DNA of 8,518 nucleotides from Oscillospiraceae bacterium (GCA_029013165.1 JAQXMV010000130.1:1-8518), one strand, 5' to 3'. Shown: positions 1-6,130, counted from the first letter of the stretch. The notes: generated by a model not told the origin, from the sequence alone. Numbers and translations: made by a program.

Positions 1-113
1 TGAAGTGCGGCATCGGCAAGTGCGGACGCTGCAATATCGGCTCCAAATATGTCTGCAAGGACGGCCCGGTTTTCAGATGTGATGAAGTTGATGAACTTCC
101 CGACGAGTATTGA
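1..113 (+). CDS. FAD/NAD(P)-binding electron-transfer subunit, C-terminal fragment
   Basis: Only the last 36 codons are present, read from position 3 to the TGA at 111-113. The fragment begins KCGIGKCGRCNIGSKYVC and continues KDGPVF. Its four cysteines are spaced C-x4-C-x2-C-x7-C. This matches the C-terminal [2Fe-2S]-binding tail of the ferredoxin-reductase-like family that includes anaerobic sulfite reductase subunit B, hydrogenase gamma subunits and the dihydroorotate dehydrogenase electron-transfer subunit. Family members carry FAD and bind NAD(P)H, passing electrons to partner Fe-S proteins in the cytoplasm. The FAD and NAD domains would lie upstream of the window and are not seen. The gene ends 44 bases before the fumarate reductase Fe-S subunit on the same strand, so it is probably the electron-input subunit of that enzyme. 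The family call is fairly firm from the motif; the partnership is inferred from position. Confidence 0.8.
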   Translation, partial: KCGIGKCGRCNIGSKYVCKDGPVFRCDEVDELPDEY

Positions 114-142
114 TAATACCGTTGTCACACATTTTCTAAGAG

Positions 143-148
143 AAAGGA
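143..148 (+). promoter_or_regulatory. Ribosome binding site of the iron-sulfur subunit
   Basis: AAAGGA lies nine bases before the ATG at 158. The spacing favours this ATG over the in-frame ATG at 164, two codons later. Confidence 0.65.
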
Positions 149-157
149 CAGATTAAC

Positions 158-829
158 ATGAGTATGGTTAATGTATATTTTTTCGGCAAAAAATATGAAG
201 TGCCCGGTGACATGACTGTCATGACGGCCATGGAATATGCCGGATACACCCTCAAAAGAGGCTGCGGCTGCCGTCACGGCTTCTGCGGAGCCTGCGCCAC
301 CATTTACAGAATCAAGGGTGACAACACCCTCAAGACCTGCCTTGCCTGCCAGAAGCAGGTGGAGGACGGCATGTATGTGGCTTCGATTCCCTTCTTCCCC
401 ACAGACAAGAGAACCTATGACATTTCTGAGATCAAGCCGACTCAGCAGATCATGATGGAGCTTTATCCCGAGATTTACAGTTGCATCGGTTGCAACGCCT
501 GCACCAAGGCCTGCACCCAGGATCTCAATGTTATGCAGTATATCGCTTATGCTCAGAGAGGCGAATTTGAAAAATGTGCCGAGGAATCCTTCGACTGCGT
601 CGCCTGCGGCTGCTGCAGCGTCAGATGTCCGGCCGAGATCTCTCACCCCATGGTCGGTCTGCTTGCAAGGAGACTGGTGGGCAAGTATATCGCTCCCGAA
701 ACCGAGCATCTCGCAAAGCGCGTTGAGGAAATCAACAGCGGTGCCTATGATGAGCTGATCGAGCAGATCATGGAAAAGCCCATCACCGAGATGCAAGAGC
801 TTTATAATACCAGAGAGATCGAGAAATAA
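158..829 (+). CDS. Fumarate reductase/succinate dehydrogenase-type iron-sulfur subunit (FrdB/TfrB-like)
   Basis: This 223-residue cytoplasmic protein should carry electrons to the flavoprotein encoded next, for reduction of fumarate to succinate. Residues 1-95 form a plant-type ferredoxin domain with [2Fe-2S] ligands C38-x4-C43-x2-C46-x14-C61; C36 and C64 are extra cysteines. Residues 105-165 are a two-cluster ferredoxin domain: C109-x2-C112-x2-C115-x3-C119, then C147-x2-C150-x2-C153-x3-C157-P. Classical FrdB/SdhB has a non-cysteine residue where C150 stands and so holds a [3Fe-4S] cluster that reduces or oxidises quinone. Here all eight ligands for two [4Fe-4S] clusters are present. No HdrB-like CCG domain follows, unlike methanogen TfrB, and the length is close to E. 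coli FrdB (244). The stop is 12 bases before the flavoprotein start. Function is fairly sure; the physiological donor is inferred. Confidence 0.9.
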   Translation: MSMVNVYFFGKKYEVPGDMTVMTAMEYAGYTLKRGCGCRHGFCGACATIYRIKGDNTLKTCLACQKQVEDGMYVASIPFFPTDKRTYDISEIKPTQQIMMELYPEIYSCIGCNACTKACTQDLNVMQYIAYAQRGEFEKCAEESFDCVACGCCSVRCPAEISHPMVGLLARRLVGKYIAPETEHLAKRVEEINSGAYDELIEQIMEKPITEMQELYNTREIEK

Positions 830-834
830 GGAGG
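828..834 (+). promoter_or_regulatory. Strong ribosome binding site that selects a TTG start
   Basis: AAGGAGG overlaps the last two bases of the preceding stop codon and sits seven bases before TTG at 842. The nearest in-frame ATG, at 857, would be 22 bases away. The spacing therefore points to TTG as the real start. Confidence 0.75.
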
Positions 835-841
835 GTTACCA

Positions 842-2452
842 TTGTTTACTGCAAATATGCTTGAATCCATCAAGAAAGTGGAAGCTACCAGAGAAGAAAG
901 AATGAAAACCGAACCCCGCCGTATGACCGCTGAGGAAAAGGATACTCTTCTCAAGGAATTCCACCCGGACTACAGAGAGGACGGCTTTGCCGAAATCAAG
1001 GTAGGACCCAACAAGGGACAGAAGGCTCCCAAGGAGCTCACAGAGCTCATTCATTCCAATTCCAGACTGATCAAGGATAAGGTCGACATCAACAGGGTAG
1101 ACTATGACTGTGATGTGCTGGTGATCGGCGGCGGCGGAGCCGGCTCTTCGGCCGCCATCGAGGCTCATGAGGCCGGCGCCGATGTCATGATCGTCACCAA
1201 GCTGCGTATCGGCGACGCCAACACCATGATGGCTGAGGGCGGTATTCAGGCTGCCGATAAGGAAAACGATTCTCCCGTTCAGCATTATCTTGACGCTTTC
1301 GGTGGCGGACATTTTGCCGCAAGACCCGAGTTGCTGCGCCGTCTCGTTATGGAGGCTCCCGACGCCATCAAGTGGCTCAACGATCTGGGCGTTATGTTTG
1401 ACAAGGACGAGGACGGCAGAATGGTTACCACCCACGGCGGCGGTACCTCGAGAAAAAGAATGCACGCCTGCAAGGACTATTCCGGCGCGGAGATCATGCG
1501 TAACCTGCGCGACGAAGTCCTCAACAGAAAGATTCCCGTTGTGGAGTTCACCTCAGCTGTTGAACTGATCAAGGACGACAAGGGTCAGGTGGCAGGTGCT
1601 GTTCTGCTGAACATGGAAACCGGCGACTATATGGTGGCAAGAGCCAAGACCGTTGTCATCGCCACAGGCGGCGCCGGCAGACTCCACTATCAGAACTTCC
1701 CCACCTCCAACCACTACGGTGCCACGGCCGACGGACTGATTCTCGGCTACAGAGCCGGTGCACCTCTGCTTTATCAGGATACCATTCAGTATCATCCCAC
1801 GGGCGTTGCCTATCCCTCCCAGATTTTCGGTGCGCTGGTAACCGAAAAGGTTCGTTCTCTGGGCGCCATGCTCGTCAATAAAGACGGTGAAGCTTACGCT
1901 CATCCCCTCGAGACAAGAGACGTTTCCGCATCGGCCATTATCCGTGAGTGCGCTCAGGGCAGAGGTGTTGAAACGCCTCTCGGCTCAGGTGTATGGCTTG
2001 ATACTCCCATGATTGAAATTCTCCACGGCGAGGGTACCATCGAAAAGAGAATCCCTGCTATGTTCAGAATGTATCTGAACTACGATATCGACATGAGAAA
2101 GCAGCCGATTCTGGTCTATCCCACTCTGCACTATCAGAACGGCGGTCTTGAGATCGGCGGCGACGGCTTCACCAAGGCCATTGATAACCTTTTGGTTGCC
2201 GGTGAGGCAGTGGGCGGTATCCACGGCAGAAACCGTCTGATGGGCAACTCACTGTTGGATATTATCGTCTTTGGCCGCAACGCCGGTAAGGCTGCGGCAA
2301 AGAAGGCCAAGGAGACCGTACTCGGCGAGATGACCCTCAGTCACATCGAAGAATATGAGAAAGAGCTTGCAGCTGCAGGCATCGACACCGGCAAGGTTTC
2401 TCCGATGCTGCTGCCGAATTATGCAAGACATGAAAGAGAGGAACAGAACTAA
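842..2452 (+). CDS. Fumarate reductase flavoprotein subunit (FrdA/TfrA-like)
   Basis: This 536-residue FAD protein is the likely site of fumarate reduction to succinate. Residues 88-120 form the Rossmann FAD site (DVLVIGGGGAGSSAAIEA). MMAEGGIQAA at 129-138 and HGGGTSRKRMH at 198-208 are further FAD-region signatures. The active-site residues known from E. coli FrdA have clear counterparts: H318 in QYHPTG, R359 in ETRD as the proton-donor arginine, H430 in PTLHYQNGG, and R465 in GRNRLMGNSLLD. The H-to-R spacing of the last pair (35) equals that in E. coli. Two features are unusual. About 85 mostly charged residues precede the Rossmann fold, and only 71 residues follow R465, against about 210 in E. 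coli, so the C-terminal helical domain is missing. Translation starts at TTG. The TAATG junction shares one base with fumA, so the two are probably translationally coupled. Succinate dehydrogenase activity in reverse cannot be excluded. Confidence 0.9.
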   Translation: MFTANMLESIKKVEATREERMKTEPRRMTAEEKDTLLKEFHPDYREDGFAEIKVGPNKGQKAPKELTELIHSNSRLIKDKVDINRVDYDCDVLVIGGGGAGSSAAIEAHEAGADVMIVTKLRIGDANTMMAEGGIQAADKENDSPVQHYLDAFGGGHFAARPELLRRLVMEAPDAIKWLNDLGVMFDKDEDGRMVTTHGGGTSRKRMHACKDYSGAEIMRNLRDEVLNRKIPVVEFTSAVELIKDDKGQVAGAVLLNMETGDYMVARAKTVVIATGGAGRLHYQNFPTSNHYGATADGLILGYRAGAPLLYQDTIQYHPTGVAYPSQIFGALVTEKVRSLGAMLVNKDGEAYAHPLETRDVSASAIIRECAQGRGVETPLGSGVWLDTPMIEILHGEGTIEKRIPAMFRMYLNYDIDMRKQPILVYPTLHYQNGGLEIGGDGFTKAIDNLLVAGEAVGGIHGRNRLMGNSLLDIIVFGRNAGKAAAKKAKETVLGEMTLSHIEEYEKELAAAGIDTGKVSPMLLPNYARHEREEQN

Positions 2453-3294
2453 TGCGCGAGATTAATGTTTCCAGTATTACCGATACCATCGAGAAGCTCT
2501 GTATTGAGGCCAACTGCCATCTTCCCGGAGATGTCAAGTGCGCCATCCAGACCTGCAGAGCCTGTGAGGACAGCCAGATCGCTCAAGGAATTCTTGACGA
2601 TATCATCAAAAACTATGAAATTGCAGACGGCGAGAATGTGCCCATCTGTCAGGACACCGGCATGGCCTGTGTGTTCCTGGAGATCGGCCAGGATGTTCAC
2701 ATCGTCGGCGGTGATCTCACCGACGCCGTCAATGAGGGCGTACGCCGCGGCTATGACAAGGGCTACCTGAGAAAGAGCGTCGTCAAGGATCCCGTCAGAA
2801 GAGGCAACACCGGTGACAACACCCCTGCCATGATCTACACGGAGATCGTTCCCGGCGAAAACATCAAGATCACTGTCGGCCCCAAGGGCTTCGGCAGTGA
2901 AAACATGAGTGCGATCCGTATGTTCAAGCCCTCAGCCGGTCTGCAGGGCATCAAGGATTTCATCATTGAAACCGTTGAGGCAGCAGGTCCCAACCCTTGT
3001 CCGCCGATGGTTGTCGGTGTGGGAATCGGCGGCACCTTCGATAAGGCAGCTCTGCTGGCCAAGAAAGCCATCATGAGACCCATCGACTCGGAAAATCCCG
3101 ATCCTTTCTATGCGGATCTGGAAAAGGAAATGCTGGAGAAGATCAACAATCTCGGCATCGGCCCTCAGGGCTTCGGCGGCAAGACAACGGCCATCGGTCT
3201 CAATATTGAGACGCTGCCCACGCATATTGCCGGTATGCCCTGCGCCATCAATATCAACTGCCATGTCACTCGTCATAAAACGGAGGTGCTCTAA
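2452..3294 (+). CDS. fumA: Class I fumarate hydratase, alpha subunit
   Basis: This 280-residue protein is the N-terminal-type subunit of the two-subunit, iron-sulfur class I fumarase, which interconverts malate and fumarate in the cytoplasm. Recognisable blocks are VPICQDTGMACVFLEIG (63-79), GNTGDNTPAMIYTEIVPG (118-135), KGFGSENMSA (145-154), PPMVVGVGIGGTFDKAALLA (184-203) and the closing GFGGKTTAIG and THIAGMPCAININCHVTRH. The probable [4Fe-4S] cysteines are C66, C183 and C270, with C264 a less likely alternative for the third. The class is oxygen-labile, which fits an anaerobe. Its ATG overlaps the flavoprotein stop by one base, and the beta subunit starts one base after its own stop, so the three are one translational unit. 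The L-tartrate dehydratase alpha subunit (TtdA) is the closest alternative; the fumarate reductase context favours fumarase. Confidence 0.93.
   Translation: MREINVSSITDTIEKLCIEANCHLPGDVKCAIQTCRACEDSQIAQGILDDIIKNYEIADGENVPICQDTGMACVFLEIGQDVHIVGGDLTDAVNEGVRRGYDKGYLRKSVVKDPVRRGNTGDNTPAMIYTEIVPGENIKITVGPKGFGSENMSAIRMFKPSAGLQGIKDFIIETVEAAGPNPCPPMVVGVGIGGTFDKAALLAKKAIMRPIDSENPDPFYADLEKEMLEKINNLGIGPQGFGGKTTAIGLNIETLPTHIAGMPCAININCHVTRHKTEVL
3282..3286 (+). promoter_or_regulatory. Ribosome binding site of fumB, inside the fumA end
   Basis: GGAGG lies within the last codons of fumA and nine bases before the ATG at 3296. It fixes the fumB start there, although the same reading frame stays open upstream as far as about 3110. 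Confidence 0.75.
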
Positions 3295-3295
3295 T

Positions 3296-3853
3296 ATGGA
3301 AAAGCGTATCACCTTACCTCTCACCGAGGAAATTGCCAAATCGCTGAAAGCAGGCGACAGAGTTCTGCTCACCGGCACCATATACACCTCAAGAGACGCC
3401 GGTCACAAGAGAATGTGCGAAGCCCTCGCCCGCGGAGAAAAGCTCCCCTTTGACCCCACAGACGCCACGATTTATTATGTCGGCCCCACGCCGGCCAAGC
3501 CCGGCACGGTCATCGGCTCAGCCGGCCCCACCACCAGCGGCCGTATGGACGCTTACGCTCCCACCATGATGAGTGTCGGCGCCAGAGGCATGATCGGCAA
3601 GGGCGCAAGACTTCCTGAGGTTGTTGACGCCATGAAAAAATACACAGGCGTATATTTCGGCGCCATCGGCGGCGCCGGTGCCCTCCTTGCCAAGTGTATC
3701 AAGAGCGCCAAGCTCATTGCTTTCGAGGATCTGGGTGCAGAAGCTCTCAGAGAGCTTTATGTGGAGGATATGCCCCTTACGGTTATCATTGACAGCCAGG
3801 GCAATAACCTCTATGAGCTGGGTCGAGAGGAATATCTCGCTTCCAAAAAGTAA
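3296..3853 (+). CDS. fumB: Class I fumarate hydratase, beta subunit
   Basis: This 185-residue protein is the C-terminal-type subunit that completes the active site of the two-subunit class I fumarase. Family blocks are GDRVLLTGTIYTSRDAGHKR (residues 20-39), YVGPTPAKPGTVIGSAGPTT followed by SGRMDAYAP, GARGMIGKG, and VYFGAIGGAGALLAK near residue 122. The family contributes substrate-contacting Arg/Thr/Ser and a lysine in the GKG loop; these are present. Length is normal for a stand-alone beta subunit. The start is set by the GGAGG site at 3282; the open frame further upstream lies within fumA and is not part of the gene. It is the last gene of the operon and is followed by a strong hairpin. The tartrate dehydratase beta subunit (TtdB) is the alternative reading. 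Confidence 0.93.
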   Translation: MEKRITLPLTEEIAKSLKAGDRVLLTGTIYTSRDAGHKRMCEALARGEKLPFDPTDATIYYVGPTPAKPGTVIGSAGPTTSGRMDAYAPTMMSVGARGMIGKGARLPEVVDAMKKYTGVYFGAIGGAGALLAKCIKSAKLIAFEDLGAEALRELYVEDMPLTVIIDSQGNNLYELGREEYLASKK

Positions 3854-3868
3854 GTTTTTAATAAGAAT

Positions 3869-3902
3869 TGATCAGCCCATGACATTCGTCATGGGCTGAT
3901 CA
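3869..3902. terminator. Hairpin terminator shared by two convergent genes
   Basis: The arms TGATCAGCCCATGA and TCATGGGCTGATCA are perfectly complementary. With one more inner C-G pair they leave an ATTC tetraloop and a 15-bp stem. It lies 15 bases after the fumB stop and 18 bases after the stop of the convergent gene on the other strand. The T tracts are poor (CCGTTTAT on + and ATTCTTATTAAAAAC on -), so it may stop both transcripts imperfectly or act mainly as a 3'-end stabiliser. Confidence 0.75.
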
Positions 3903-3920
3903 CCGTTTATATCATACAAT

Positions 3921-4286
3921 TCACGCATGGTTCTCCACATGCCATGAAAAATCACAGTCATTCCAAAACCATTTCATTTTAGCCGACAGGAATTGCTTTT
4001 CTCCTCTGTGGTCATAAAATTCACTTCGGATGGTTCTGCCGTCAAATCTCATGTTGTGCTGAATCTGCAGCATGACGCTGTCATCAATAGATGCGCCGGC
4101 TTTATGGACAGCGTCGGCTATTTCTGTCTTATTATTCTCAATCACATAGCTTTTGTAGCCACCGCCGCAGGCACCGGCTGCCATAGATACCGTCCCGAAA
4201 AGACCGAAACCAACGTATATGGCACCGGACAAAACACAAACGCAAATTATGACAATGAGTAGTTTTGATAGAGTTTTCTTCTTCAT
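3921..4286 (-). CDS. Small membrane-anchored or secreted protein of unknown function
   Basis: I do not recognise this 121-residue protein. It begins MKKKTLSK, followed by a hydrophobic segment at about residues 8-32, so it is either anchored by its N-terminus or exported. The sequence SMAAGAC at 34-40 could be a signal-peptidase site but is not a convincing lipobox. The outer part (41-121) is hydrophilic, rich in charged and aromatic residues, and contains only one more cysteine after C40, at 111. The start is supported by AGGAG (4295-4299) eight bases upstream of the ATG. The gene is convergent with the fumarase operon and about 310 bases downstream of the transporter gene on the same strand, with that gene's terminator and its own promoter in between, so it is probably transcribed alone. 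The sequence is more AT-rich than the fumarate operon. Confidence 0.65.
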   Translation of the reverse strand: MKKKTLSKLLIVIICVCVLSGAIYVGFGLFGTVSMAAGACGGGYKSYVIENNKTEIADAVHKAGASIDDSVMLQIQHNMRFDGRTIRSEFYDHRGEKQFLSAKMKWFWNDCDFSWHVENHA

Positions 4287-4396
4287 AATAACATCTCCTG
4301 ATTATTGGATTTATATTGAGTAAAGTTTTGTGCAACAATATCGCTTTAAACACTGATTGTCGCTGATTCATTGATTACAGCGAGTCTTAAAGAAGT

Positions 4397-4408
4397 TTAT
4401 CTCCACAT
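4397..4408 (-). other. Possible three-codon leader ORF (M-W-R-stop)
   Basis: On the - strand ATG TGG AGA TAA follows the purine-rich GAAGGAAGGTG (4415-4425) by six bases. The predicted transcript starts at about 4426, so this ribosome binding site would be the very 5' end of the mRNA. It could be a regulatory upstream ORF or chance; nothing but position supports it. Confidence 0.25.
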
Positions 4409-4432
4409 GAGTATCACCTTCCTTCAATTTCT

Positions 4433-4461
4433 ATATTAATATATTGCATTCACTAAGTCAA
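4433..4461 (-). promoter_or_regulatory. Sigma-A-type promoter for the small exported protein gene
   Basis: On the - strand, TTGACT (4456-4461) and TAATAT (4433-4438) are separated by 17 bases, close to the consensus TTGACA-N17-TATAAT. Transcription would start near 4426 and give a leader of about 140 bases before the ATG at 4286. Confidence 0.65.
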
Positions 4462-4538
4462 TGTTATTTCTGTATTCTTAAAATTTCATAATTTAAAATA
4501 CATATTTGTTGTTAATGGAATGTGCTTGCTATTACCAA

Positions 4539-4574
4539 CAAAAAAGCCGATACATTCATTAAAATGCATCGGCT
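4539..4574 (-). terminator. Rho-independent terminator of the transporter gene
   Basis: Arms AGCCGAT (4545-4551) and ATCGGCT (4568-4574) pair fully. After an A/C mismatch they continue with CATT and AATG, around a six-base loop. On the - strand the stem is followed directly by TTTTTTGTTGG. It lies 23 bases after the transporter stop codon, as expected for an intrinsic terminator. Confidence 0.85.
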
Positions 4575-4597
4575 ATATTTGACTGAATATAGAGAAT

Positions 4598-5842
4598 TTA
4601 CAGGAATATAATGATCAGCTGTGACACAAGTACAACGGCGATCAGGGAAATGGGATAAGTTGCCGCATAGGCGGAAGCAACATCGTCGGTGCCTGAAACA
4701 TTGATCAGTGTGCCGAGAGCCGGTGTGCTGGTCATACCGCCGGTGATGGAGCCGAGAGCATTGAGCAGGTTGAATTTCAGCACATACTTGGCAAAGATAT
4801 AACCGATGATCATGGGGACGATGGTCATGATGATACCGTATAAGAAGTAGACAGCCTTGAAATATTCGATAAATTTGGCACCGCCGGCTACGCCTGCACC
4901 GATGAGGAAGAGCATCAGACCCAGCTCGCGGAATACCTCAAGGACTCTCTTTTCCACCTTGAGGCTGACGGGACCGATGTGACCGAGATGACCGAAGACC
5001 AATGAAACCAGCAGTGTGCCGCCGGTGGTGGTCAGTGAGAAATTGCCGGAAAGACCGATCAGAGAAAGAGGAATCTTGATGGCGCCGACGAAAATGCCCA
5101 AAACAGCGGCAAGACCGAAGGGGAAAAGACCGAAATGATCCATGGAAAGGAGCTTGCCTTTATACTCGTTGGCCTTGGAGGGGCCGTCAATTTTGAGCTT
5201 GGCTCTTTCCTCTTCCATGTTGGCTTTGGTGAGCTTCGGCATGAGCTGAACGAAGAGAACAACGCCGACAACACCGAAGAGATAGGCGATACCGTGACCA
5301 ACGGTAACGGCCGATTCATATTGCGGCAGTACCGTATCCTTGGCTGCGGAAAAGGCCGGGGTACTGGTCAGAGAGCCTGAGAGAATGCCGACAAGCATAG
5401 CGACGAATTCCTTGGGATCGTCCTCTGCGCCGCGGCCGATGAAATAGCATCCGACGCAGGCGAGACCGCCGGCAAGGATGATGATCAGTCCTAAAACAAT
5501 ATAGGATTTGTAGTTCTTCTTGAGATCCTTGAAGAAATTGGGGCCGGCGATGAAACCGACGGCAGTGACAAACATGATCAGACCGATGTTTTCGATGATT
5601 TTCAGCGCCTGACCGCTGATGTCAAAAGTGGTGTCGCCAACCGTCTGAATAACAGCCGCAGAGAGCTGACGGGAAAACAGTGCACCGTAAAATAGTGCAA
5701 CGATGAAAACGCCGGCTGTACCCAAAGATACACCTTTGATGGTAATTCTGCCCAGTGCATAACCGACCACGGTGATAATGAACACGGACAACATGAGAAA
5801 TGTGATACCCTGAACGGATATCACGCCGCCAAATAGACTCAT
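4598..5842 (-). CDS. AspT/YidE-YbjL-type (AAE family) transporter, compact form without RCK domains
   Basis: This 414-residue inner-membrane protein has about ten to twelve hydrophobic segments arranged as two homologous halves. The family's hallmark occurs once per half: SGSLTSTPAF (155-164) and GGMTSTPALG (368-377). Other repeated blocks are GTAGVFIVALFYGAL (41-55) with GGTLLVSLVFGHL (274-286), and IGLIMFVTAVGFIAG (86-100) with LGLMLFLIGAGVAGG (307-321). Characterised relatives include the Tetragenococcus aspartate:alanine exchanger AspT and the Corynebacterium succinate exporter SucE1. Those proteins are about 540 residues with two RCK (TrkA-C) domains between the halves; here the connecting loop (about 201-236) is charged and only 35 residues long. 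The start follows AGGAGG by 11 bases. Substrate is unknown; the neighbouring fumarate reductase operon makes a C4-dicarboxylate, perhaps succinate, plausible. Confidence 0.85.
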   Translation of the reverse strand: MSLFGGVISVQGITFLMLSVFIITVVGYALGRITIKGVSLGTAGVFIVALFYGALFSRQLSAAVIQTVGDTTFDISGQALKIIENIGLIMFVTAVGFIAGPNFFKDLKKNYKSYIVLGLIIILAGGLACVGCYFIGRGAEDDPKEFVAMLVGILSGSLTSTPAFSAAKDTVLPQYESAVTVGHGIAYLFGVVGVVLFVQLMPKLTKANMEEERAKLKIDGPSKANEYKGKLLSMDHFGLFPFGLAAVLGIFVGAIKIPLSLIGLSGNFSLTTTGGTLLVSLVFGHLGHIGPVSLKVEKRVLEVFRELGLMLFLIGAGVAGGAKFIEYFKAVYFLYGIIMTIVPMIIGYIFAKYVLKFNLLNALGSITGGMTSTPALGTLINVSGTDDVASAYAATYPISLIAVVLVSQLIIIFL

Positions 5843-5853
5843 TTTTTTAAAAA

Positions 5854-5859
5854 CCTCCT
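5854..5859 (-). promoter_or_regulatory. Ribosome binding site of the transporter
   Basis: AGGAGG on the - strand lies 11 bases before the ATG at 5842, a slightly long spacing filled by T and A runs. Confidence 0.7.
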
Positions 5860-5888
5860 GATTTTATGGTTGCTAAAAGACCAATGGT

Positions 5889-5917
5889 ATTCTATCACCA
5901 CGGTCTATAATTGTCAA
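5889..5917 (-). promoter_or_regulatory. Near-consensus sigma-A promoter for the transporter
   Basis: On the - strand TTGACA (5912-5917) and TAGAAT (5889-5894) are separated by exactly 17 bases. The -35 box is perfect and the -10 box differs at one position. Transcription would start about 40 bases before the ATG. This suggests strong, largely constitutive expression independent of the fumarate operon. Confidence 0.8.
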
Positions 5918-6014
5918 ACCTAATTCTCTACAAAGAAGTGCAGTGAAATTTCTAAGTTTTTGGCAATAAATACATATATCGTCATAAGACGACAGACAGC
6001 GCCGGGAGCAGGTC

Positions 6015-6043
6015 TTGAAAAAGAAATAAAGAACCGCTATACT
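6015..6043 (+). promoter_or_regulatory. Sigma-A-type promoter for the ECF sigma operon
   Basis: TTGAAA (6015-6020) and TATACT (6038-6043) are 17 bases apart, close to consensus. The site is about 90 bases before the sigma factor ATG and diverges from the transporter promoter. Confidence 0.7.
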
Positions 6044-6130
6044 TAGGATTAGAAAAAATTTGAAAAGTATGTAACGAAATCATAAAATTCTGCATTAACT
6101 GACAGAAAACACGAAAGGAGGGAGAGAAAA

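Larger units (their letters stand above)
4287..4597. other. AT-rich intergenic region of 311 bases
   Basis: No convincing gene lies here. Read on the - strand it holds the transporter's terminator (4539-4574), a sigma-A-type promoter (4433-4461), a three-codon micro-ORF (4397-4408) with its own ribosome binding site, and the rest of the leader of the small exported protein. Within that leader, arms TCGCTG and CAGCGA (4360-4365 and 4378-4383) can form a weak six-pair stem. I see no known riboswitch fold. Confidence 0.6.

Noticed and set aside
125..796. Long open frame on the - strand (223 codons) opposite the iron-sulfur subunit
   Set aside because: It lies wholly antisense to a gene with clear cysteine motifs, has no ribosome binding site and resembles no family; it is a codon-bias shadow.
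836..1465. Long open frame on the - strand (209 codons) opposite the flavoprotein
   Set aside because: It is antisense to the FAD-binding part of a firmly identified gene and has no supporting features.
3110..3295. Upstream in-frame extension of the fumarase beta subunit
   Set aside because: The 62 extra codons lie inside fumA, match nothing in the family, and the GGAGG site at 3282 sets the start at 3296.
3993..4262. Open frame of 89 codons on the + strand opposite the small exported protein
   Set aside because: It has no ribosome binding site and lacks any signal or family feature, whereas the - strand gene has a promoter, binding site and signal segment.
5979..5992. Small palindrome TCGTC-ATAA-GACGA in the divergent intergenic region
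   Set aside because: Five pairs are too few to claim an operator, and it lies outside both predicted promoters.
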